Origin: Candidatus Moraniibacteriota bacterium
GTDB lineage: Bacteria; Patescibacteriota; Minisyncoccia; Moranbacterales; UBA9337
NCBI GenBank assembly: GCA_003510795.1
Contig: DOKP01000003.1
Location: forward strand, 1-11,240
DNA length: 11,240 nucleotides
Direction: 5' to 3'
A program made the translations under genes and the position numbers. Under the pieces are notes generated by a model. That model was not told the DNA's origin. It ran no database searches and worked only from the letters and a program-made list of their open reading frames with translations. Positions 6,586 to 11,240 of the stretch are shown piece after piece. Within the stretch, counting starts at the first letter, position 1, and each line of letters starts with the position of its first letter.

Positions 6586-8418
6586 ATGAATCAAAAAAGA
6601 ATATTTTTAATAATCAGTTTTTTCTTGGTAGCAGGTTTTATTTTTGGTTGGATTATTTTTAAAAAAAATAACTTGTTTTCCAGTAAGAACAATATCAACA
6701 GCTCAAGCTCTTTTAAAAATGAAGATAGCCTTAAAAATTCCAAAGAAGCAAAGGAAGAAATAGGTAAAATTTCAAAAGATGAGTTAAAAATTAATTGCAA
6801 AGAAAATTGGCAAAAATATGAAAACGATGTTTTGGGACTAACTTTCTGCTATCCTAAAAATTGGGGAGAGGTAGCTATTGAACCAATTGAAAATTTGACT
6901 TTGCTGGAGGGGGCGATGGATGAATATTCTAAGGATGAAAATAATGCTTATGCCAATTCATTATTTATTAAATTTAAAAGTAATCAAAATGAAGTTGCGC
7001 TGAATGATGATAATAATATTGAAATTAGAATTTTTAATAATAATTATAAAGGAGAATATTACCCCAATTCTTTTGCTTATGAAAAAGGTCCCATTGATAA
7101 TATTGCTGAGCTGAAGTCTAATAACAATATCTGTGATTATCGTTTAAATTTTACGGAGCTTTGGCAAGAGCAAGGAAAGATGACGGAATTTTGGGATGAG
7201 TGTACAGATGGAGTAAAAACAAGAATAATTAACCATGAAGAATATTTCAATAAAAATCTTTATTCTTACGAGCTGGAATCGTTAGCTTATTTAAAGTTGC
7301 AAAATAATTTTTTCGACAATATATTGGTTAAAAGAAAATATTTAAATATCAGGCAAACCGAAAAAAAGATAAATAGTTTTGAAGAGATATTTGAAGCTAA
7401 AAATTATCCCAGCAATGCGGATAATTCAGAAATAATTTCCCAAGAAAAATTTAATGAGGAAAAAGAAGATTTTTTTGAATTTGTAAGAAGTATTCAAAGC
7501 TATGGGCCAATTGTTTTGGAGAAAAAAGATTTCGAGCAATCAGATGGTGAAGATAGCAAAGTTACCGCTATTCGAAAATATTATTGGATGCTAGAAAGCC
7601 AAAATTTAGAAGAGGCTTATAAGATGCAAAATCGAACTAATATTCCACTGAATGAATTTAAATCCGATTATGCTAAAACTTTCAAAGCATCGGCCAGAGA
7701 TTTCAAAAAAATCAACGACAATACTTTTAAATTTTTTGTCGATTATCAGGAGCATAATAAGCCGAAAACCATTCATCGCATTACAGCCAGGGTTTTAAAT
7801 GATGGAAAAATAGAAATAATTACAACTGAAGAAATAACTTTTGAAATGGTAAAATTTGGAGATTATACAGCTTATGCCAAAAAACAAAATAATAAAAGTT
7901 TTATTGTTTTGGAGCAATATGGGGTAGAGACTATAATAGATGAGGGGATAGCAACGTATAATCAAGATCATTTAAATTTGATGGAAGTTAAGTTTTTTGG
8001 CGATATAAAATTTTCCAACTCAGGCAAATATTTAATTTATAGGATGAGTGGCTGGGAGTGGTCAAAAAATTATATTTATGACCTTGAAAATACAAAGCAA
8101 ATTTTTGAATTTGATTCCGGGACTAGCGGATTTTCTAAGGATGAACAAAGTTTCTTTGTTTGCAACAGTTCGGGTATGAGCACTAGCGCGTCAGGCATTA
8201 TTTTTACTGCGCCTAATTTCAAAAAGAAATTTGAACTATTTAATTCTACAAATAGTAATATAGCAGACGTAGAGTGCAGTTATGACGAAGGCAAGGATGA
8301 ATTAACTTTCGTTTACGCTAAAGGTTGTGAACAAAGCAATGAGAAGTGCAAAAAAAATGAGATTGTTTATTCGTTTAATGAAGATAAGATGGTAAAAAGT
8401 GGAACTTTGAATAATTGA
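6586..8418 (+). CDS. Membrane-anchored extracytoplasmic protein of unknown function
   Basis: A 610-aa protein. The N-terminus (MNQKR then a hydrophobic run at about 6-25, then KK) is an uncleaved-looking signal anchor; no lipobox Cys follows it. A Ser/Lys/Glu-rich linker spans 27-65. Residues 70-255 form a region with a YENDVLGLTFCYPKNWG motif, reminiscent of PsbP-like or bacterial surface domains that open with a hydrophobic-aromatic 'F.YP..W' segment; cysteines C71, C88, C183 and C206 could form disulfides. Residues about 322-418 (IRKYYWMLESQNLEEAYKMQ followed by a curved beta section) look like an NTF2-like fold. Residues 420-605 are beta-rich with a propeller-like piece (FSNSGKYLIYR..., IYDLENTKQ) and C526/C564/C581/C587. 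All domain names are by eye and tentative. Monocistronic, no SD. Confidence 0.8.
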   Translation: MNQKRIFLIISFFLVAGFIFGWIIFKKNNLFSSKNNINSSSSFKNEDSLKNSKEAKEEIGKISKDELKINCKENWQKYENDVLGLTFCYPKNWGEVAIEPIENLTLLEGAMDEYSKDENNAYANSLFIKFKSNQNEVALNDDNNIEIRIFNNNYKGEYYPNSFAYEKGPIDNIAELKSNNNICDYRLNFTELWQEQGKMTEFWDECTDGVKTRIINHEEYFNKNLYSYELESLAYLKLQNNFFDNILVKRKYLNIRQTEKKINSFEEIFEAKNYPSNADNSEIISQEKFNEEKEDFFEFVRSIQSYGPIVLEKKDFEQSDGEDSKVTAIRKYYWMLESQNLEEAYKMQNRTNIPLNEFKSDYAKTFKASARDFKKINDNTFKFFVDYQEHNKPKTIHRITARVLNDGKIEIITTEEITFEMVKFGDYTAYAKKQNNKSFIVLEQYGVETIIDEGIATYNQDHLNLMEVKFFGDIKFSNSGKYLIYRMSGWEWSKNYIYDLENTKQIFEFDSGTSGFSKDEQSFFVCNSSGMSTSASGIIFTAPNFKKKFELFNSTNSNIADVECSYDEGKDELTFVYAKGCEQSNEKCKKNEIVYSFNEDKMVKSGTLNN

Positions 8419-8426
8419 TACTGAAT

Positions 8427-8582
8427 AATTTTGAATTTCTAATTTTGAATTTTAAATCAAATCTTAATTTTTAATTAAGCAATGAAATAAACTTAGATTT
8501 AAAAATATTTTATATCATAGTCATATCTAGTCATTAATTAATTCGAAATTGAATCAAAATTCAAAATTAGAAATTCAAAATT
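8427..8582. repeat. 27-bp perfect inverted repeat enclosing AT-rich DNA
   Basis: The 27-bp arm at 8427-8453 (core TTTTGAATTTCTAATTTTG) is exactly inverted at 8556-8582, and similarity continues imperfectly inward. About 100 bp lie between, including a perfect 7-bp hairpin CTTAATT-TTT-AATTAAG (8463-8479). Each arm is itself built of near-copies of AATTTTGAATTT. No target-site duplication is seen at the outer edges. It could be a miniature mobile element, a low-complexity intergenic repeat common in such genomes, or a weak terminator for the gene ending at 8418. Confidence 0.7.
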
Positions 8583-8590
8583 GCTCCGCT

Positions 8591-9178
8591 ATGTTAAAAA
8601 ATCTAATCTATAATTTAAGAGTTAAAAATGCCATTCGTTTTTCAATTAAGACTCATGAAGTTTATCAGAAGCAAAAACGCAAAGGTAAAGACATCGCTTA
8701 TGTAACGCATCCGCTCACTGTGGGAATAATTTTGGCTATGGCGGGAGCTAGAGAGGAAGTGATAATTGCAGGAATCCTTCATGATACCATTGAGGATAGC
8801 ATTAAGGAAAAAAAAGTTGATGAAAAAATGATAACGACTAGATTTGGAAAAAAAGTGGCCCAAATTGTAGTGAGCGTGAGTGAGGACAATAAAACGCTAA
8901 ATTGGGAAGAGAGGAAATCAAAGGCTAGAGAAAACATCAAAAAATTTAAGCATAATTCACTTCTGGTAAAATCGGCAGATGTTATCAGCAATGTAACTGA
9001 ATTAATTGATGACTTTATCGTGTGTGGCGATGAAGCTTTTAGCCGTTTTGGCGGACCAAAAGAAAGAGTTATTGCTAACTATTTGGAAGTGATGAAAATA
9101 ATATTGGAAAAATGGCCCCAGAATCCGCTGTCTAAAGATTTGAAAAATTTGTCTATAGAATTTAAAAAAATAGTCTGA
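8591..9178 (+). CDS. Stand-alone HD-domain protein, small alarmone hydrolase-like (MESH1/SpoT-N family)
   Basis: Probably hydrolyses (p)ppGpp or a related nucleotide, using a bound divalent metal, in the cytoplasm. From the ATG at 8591 it is 195 aa, near the size of the human enzyme MESH1 (HDDC3). Visible motifs: VTHP (38-41, first metal His H40), GILHDTIEDS (61-70) with H64-D65 and the E68-D69 pair that RelA/SpoT hydrolase domains use, FGKKVAQIV (85-93), VSEDNKTLNWEERK (96-109, matching the MESH1 segment 'VTDDKTL..ERK'), and VKSADVISNVTEL (126-138) with metal Asp D130 and N134. No synthetase, TGS or ACT domain follows. A longer frame begins at TTG 8549, but those 14 residues (NQNSKLEIQN...) are encoded by the repeat arm, so ATG 8591 is preferred. 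No SD is seen. The family call is strong; the exact substrate is inferred. Confidence 0.85.
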   Translation: MLKNLIYNLRVKNAIRFSIKTHEVYQKQKRKGKDIAYVTHPLTVGIILAMAGAREEVIIAGILHDTIEDSIKEKKVDEKMITTRFGKKVAQIVVSVSEDNKTLNWEERKSKARENIKKFKHNSLLVKSADVISNVTELIDDFIVCGDEAFSRFGGPKERVIANYLEVMKIILEKWPQNPLSKDLKNLSIEFKKIV

Positions 9179-9282
9179 ATTGATTAAAAATTATACAAAA
9201 ATCACTAAAAAATCTATAATCAAATGAACATAGTGGAATTAGCTTTAAATAAAGGATAAAACAGCTATTTTTAGAATATATT

Positions 9283-9309
9283 ATCTATAGTTAAGCAATC
9301 ACTATAGAT
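9283..9309. promoter_or_regulatory. Perfect operator dyad (upstream site)
   Basis: ATCTATAGT (9283-9291), a 9-bp spacer, then ACTATAGAT (9301-9309): a perfect inverted repeat with arm centres about 18 bp apart, suited to a dimeric winged-helix regulator. It lies about 30 bp upstream of the -35 box of the downstream promoter. Confidence 0.65.
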
Positions 9310-9338
9310 TTAGCTTTAAATAAAGGATAAATAGGCAA

Positions 9339-9367
9339 TTGACTTATAAATTAATCTATAGTATAAT
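9339..9367 (+). promoter_or_regulatory. Near-consensus promoter producing a leaderless mRNA
   Basis: TTGACT (9339-9344, five of six), a 17-bp spacer, and TATAAT (9362-9367, perfect). The start point predicted 7 nt after the -10 falls at 9374-9375, exactly at the ATG at 9375, so the transcript should begin with its start codon. A longer reading frame starting with TTG at 9339 would use the -35 box itself as its first codon and is rejected as the start. Confidence 0.85.
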
Positions 9368-9376
9368 GATTACTAT
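9354..9376. promoter_or_regulatory. Operator half-dyad overlapping the -10 box and start codon
   Basis: ATCTATAGT (9354-9362), 9 bp, then ACTAT (9372-9376): the same geometry as the perfect dyad at 9283-9309, with the right arm cut short where the coding sequence begins. The left arm runs into the -10 box and the spacer contains most of it. A bound protein would block RNA polymerase, suggesting repression. Confidence 0.6.
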
Positions 9377-10550
9377 GAAAAGTCCAAATAATCAAGAAAA
9401 TATTATCGTAAGAACGTTAACTCAGAATGGAGTTTTTGCTATTTCTGATATAGAAAAAGGAAACGTTCTGTCGCGTAGTAGTATAGGCAAGCTGTTGCAT
9501 AAACTAGTTGATGAAAATATCCTGCATATGACTTCCAAGAGTGGTGTCAGCGTGAAATATAAGCTGGCAGTAAATGAGCAAGCTATTGATTTTATTTTTC
9601 AGAATATTGATCAAATAACAATTTTGGAGTTAGCTCAAGCGTGGAATGTAAGCGTAGCTTCCGCAAAAAAATATGTTAAGAAATTTATCGATGCAGGCGT
9701 AGTTAATAAGAGAGGCTTACCACCACAAAAAATTATTTATACTTATGCTCATGTAACAAATAATTATATTTTCTCTAAGGAACAAGAATCAATTATCAAT
9801 AAATATTACGCTTACACGACTCCAGATGGACAATTATTATTAGGATTGCAAGGATTTATTTATTGGGCAGAGAATAAATCTAATAGGAAAGATATTTTGA
9901 GGCTAGCTCAGGAGTATGTGGATACGCGAAAAAAATATTATGATGATAAATCAAATATAATGTTGATTGACGCTACAGATAAGTTGACTCACGTTTTTGG
10001 CAAAGATGTTTTTGTGGAAAAATTGTTTCATCGGGATTTTGATGCTTTGCCGGTTTTTGGAAAAACATACTTGAGTCAAATGGTACGTATTGCAAAATCT
10101 GGGCATACGAATACGACAGTCATGATGTATATCATAGAGAAAATACAGCCAAGTATTGATCATATTATTTCACAATATGATATTGAGTGTATTGGTTTTA
10201 TTCCGCCTACTGTCGTACGTAGAACACAGCTGATGACTTTTCTAGCAAAAAGACTTAACATTTCTTGCCAAAGCATTTCTATTTCAAAAGTAAAAAATCT
10301 TGTACCAGTGCAGCAAAAAAGCTTAAAAAAACCAGAAGATAGAATAATCAATGCAAAAAAAACAATTATTGTTGATAGTGAGTATAAATATAAAAATATT
10401 TTACTCATTGATGATGTGACTGGGTCTGGTGCGACACTTAATGAAACTGCCAAAAAAATTATTTCTCAAGGAATCGCTAAAAAAGTATATGCTTTTACTA
10501 TTACGGGTAGTGCTAAGGCAGGTATTTATGATGTTATCAGTGAGGCGTAG
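9375..10550 (+). CDS. Winged-helix / ComF-like phosphoribosyltransferase fusion, probable autoregulator
   Basis: A 391-aa cytoplasmic protein. Residues about 8-65 form a winged-helix-like DNA-binding domain (ISDIEKG, then LSRSSIGKLLHKLVDENILH as recognition part, then a beta wing). Residues about 69-124 look like a second HTH (ILELAQAWNVSVASAKKYVK). Residues 130-225 are an unrecognised linker domain (YAYTTPDGQLLLGLQGFIYW). Residues about 228-378 resemble ComF-type phosphoribosyltransferases: FGKTYLSQMVRIAKSG, FIPPTVVRRTQLMTFLAKRL, the 'Q..L..PEDRI.NAK' stretch, and the PRPP loop ILLIDDVTGSGATL (D346-D347 and TGSGAT 349-354). This fold binds PRPP; fused to a winged helix it recalls Bacillus PurR, although PurR has a different PRTase subfamily. 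The operators on its own promoter suggest it represses itself. The start is set by the promoter, which leaves no leader. The nucleotidyltransferase gene follows after 23 bp. Whether it has enzymatic activity is unknown. Confidence 0.85.
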   Translation: MKSPNNQENIIVRTLTQNGVFAISDIEKGNVLSRSSIGKLLHKLVDENILHMTSKSGVSVKYKLAVNEQAIDFIFQNIDQITILELAQAWNVSVASAKKYVKKFIDAGVVNKRGLPPQKIIYTYAHVTNNYIFSKEQESIINKYYAYTTPDGQLLLGLQGFIYWAENKSNRKDILRLAQEYVDTRKKYYDDKSNIMLIDATDKLTHVFGKDVFVEKLFHRDFDALPVFGKTYLSQMVRIAKSGHTNTTVMMYIIEKIQPSIDHIISQYDIECIGFIPPTVVRRTQLMTFLAKRLNISCQSISISKVKNLVPVQQKSLKKPEDRIINAKKTIIVDSEYKYKNILLIDDVTGSGATLNETAKKIISQGIAKKVYAFTITGSAKAGIYDVISEA

Positions 10551-10573
10551 CTATTAATTATAAAATAAAAAAT

Positions 10574-11158
10574 ATGGAGTCAATTGAACAAAAATTTGAA
10601 ACACGTGAAAAAATAAATGAAAAGTTTATTATTGATTTGATAGAGAGTGATCAATGGCGAATGGAAGTGTTGCGAGCGGTAAAAGAACTTAATCTTCCTG
10701 ATTGGTTGATTGGAGCAGGTTTTGTGAGGAATCCAGTTTTAGATAAATTACATAATTTTAATCAGGCTACACCCATAACGGATATTGATGTGGCTTATTT
10801 TGACTTGACTGATTTAAGCGAAGAAAGTGAAATTAAATATCAAAATTTTCTTAAAGAAAAAATTGAAACTGACTGGTCAGTTACTAATCAGGCGCGGATG
10901 GAGAAAATAAATAACCAAAATAAAGACTATGTTTCTACTAAAGATGCAATAGCACATTGGCCGGAAACTGCTACTGCCATTGGAGTTACAATGCTCGAAA
11001 ATGGATCATTAAAAGTTATTGCACCTCATGGATTAGACGATCTGTTTTCTCTTAAACTTCGTATGACGCCAGATTTTGGCGATGGGCGAGATGCTTTCTT
11101 GGCTCGTATTTCAAAGAAACAATGGCTTTCCAAATGGCCCAAGTTGAAGATTGTTTAA
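10574..11158 (+). CDS. Nucleotidyltransferase-fold protein (NTP_transf_6 / DUF925-like)
   Basis: A 194-aa protein matching the NTP_transf_6 family by several signatures: WLIGAGFVRNPVLDKL (44-59), the catalytic-type TDIDVAYFD (69-77) with D70 and D72 as the DxD metal ligands of Pol-beta-like nucleotidyltransferases, WSVTNQARM (101-109), WPETATAIGV (129-138), APHGLDDLFSLKLR (150-163), and the closing RISKKQWLSKWPKL (178-191). It is full length for the family. The family's substrate is not known to me; it presumably transfers a nucleotide to an acceptor. It lies 23 bp after the PRTase regulator with no promoter or terminator in between, so it is probably cotranscribed and under the same operators. 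No SD precedes the ATG. No signal peptide or membrane segment. Confidence 0.88.
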   Translation: MESIEQKFETREKINEKFIIDLIESDQWRMEVLRAVKELNLPDWLIGAGFVRNPVLDKLHNFNQATPITDIDVAYFDLTDLSEESEIKYQNFLKEKIETDWSVTNQARMEKINNQNKDYVSTKDAIAHWPETATAIGVTMLENGSLKVIAPHGLDDLFSLKLRMTPDFGDGRDAFLARISKKQWLSKWPKLKIV

Positions 11159-11168
11159 TGGAAAATAT

Positions 11169-11198
11169 TTACTAAAATATAACTATTTATGCTATAAT
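11169..11198 (+). promoter_or_regulatory. Extended -10 promoter for the gene at the right edge
   Basis: TGC joined to a perfect TATAAT (11193-11198), with TTACTA (11169-11174, three of six) 18 bp upstream. The predicted start near 11205 leaves a leader of about 20 nt before the ATG at 11225. Confidence 0.65.
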
Positions 11199-11224
11199 AT
11201 CAACATAATTTAAAAATAAATCTT

Positions 11225-11240
11225 ATGATGAAAAAAACAA
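11225..11240 (+). CDS. Start of a gene running off the right edge
   Basis: ATG ATG AAA AAA ACA follows an extended -10 promoter at a normal distance. Only M-M-K-K-T is visible, a typical basic N-terminus such as precedes a signal peptide, but nothing can be said about its product. No SD is seen. Confidence 0.45.

Larger units (their letters stand above)
9212..9380. repeat. Tandem repeat of a ~71-bp unit carrying operator-like dyads
   Basis: The motif ATCTATA(A/G)T recurs at 9212, 9283 and 9354, exactly 71 bp apart. A 22-bp direct repeat (core AGCTTTAAATAAAGGATAAA) occurs at 9239-9260 and 9310-9331, also 71 bp apart. Thus about two full units and the start of a third lie just upstream of and across the next promoter. 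The first unit is the most degenerate. The region between the stop at 9178 and the ATG at 9375 contains no gene. Confidence 0.85.

Noticed and set aside
8549..8590. TTG start at 8549 for the HD hydrolase
   Set aside because: The added residues are encoded by the inverted-repeat arm and do not look like family sequence.
8419..8590. Insertion sequence or CRISPR array
   Set aside because: There is an inverted repeat but no transposase, no target-site duplication, and no regular repeat-spacer pattern.
9239..9331. Iterons of a plasmid-type replication origin
   Set aside because: A 22-bp direct repeat upstream of a double winged-helix gene resembles plasmid Rep loci, but the protein carries a PRTase domain rather than a Rep fold, there are only two copies, and no other plasmid gene is present.
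9339..9374. TTG start at 9339 adding 12 residues to the winged-helix/PRTase protein
   Set aside because: The TTG is the first half of the -35 box of a near-consensus promoter, and the added codons overlap the -10; the transcript would not contain them.
10160..10453. 97-codon minus-strand ORF inside the PRTase domain
   Set aside because: Antisense to the conserved PRPP-loop region; composition is explained by the sense gene.

Overview
This window is strongly AT-rich, densely packed bacterial DNA. It encodes eight substantial proteins, one small Cys-rich protein and the first codons of another gene at the right edge. Most starts have no Shine-Dalgarno sequence. Single-span anchored surface proteins are common, and a TSP type-1-like motif and low-complexity AT-rich intergenic repeats are present. 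Together these suggest a Candidate Phyla Radiation (Patescibacteria, Parcubacteria-like) genome; this is an inference from style, since no rRNA or other marker gene is present. TAA, TAG and TGA are all used as stops, so the standard bacterial code fits.

Positions 1-5509 form a tight three-gene cluster on the plus strand (gaps of 7 and 4 bp). It encodes a membrane-anchored surface protein (TSP1-like motif, two Ig-like folds, TSP3-type calcium loops) whose start lies left of the window, a membrane sensor histidine kinase with no response regulator nearby, and a P2-type cation-pumping ATPase. An AT-rich hairpin terminator follows at 5591-5630. A marginal 41-codon ORF overlaps it.

Positions 5678-6080 hold a small monocistronic unit: a near-consensus promoter, a leader with real SD sequences, a 63-aa Cys-rich probable zinc protein, a strong hairpin terminator, and a second bidirectional terminator facing a convergent gene. 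That convergent gene (6084-6452, minus) encodes a 122-aa single-span membrane protein. It is divergent from a 610-aa anchored extracytoplasmic protein of unknown function (6586-8418).

Positions 8427-9178 contain a 27-bp perfect inverted repeat enclosing AT-rich DNA, then a stand-alone HD-domain protein resembling small alarmone ((p)ppGpp) hydrolases of the MESH1 type. Its apparent TTG start falls inside the repeat, so the ATG at 8591 is preferred.

Positions 9212-11158 are the most interesting part. A roughly 71-bp unit is repeated about two and a half times. It carries the dyad ATCTATAGT-N9-ACTATAGAT, and the last copy sits on the -10 box of a near-perfect promoter (TTGACT-N17-TATAAT). Transcription from that promoter should begin at or next to an ATG, giving a leaderless mRNA. 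The gene encodes two winged-helix-like DNA-binding regions fused to a ComF-like phosphoribosyltransferase domain, an architecture reminiscent of PRPP-sensing PurR. A nucleotidyltransferase (NTP_transf_6-like) follows 23 bp later. I read this as an autoregulated, possibly PRPP- or alarmone-responsive two-gene module. An extended -10 promoter and a start codon at 11225 open the next gene.
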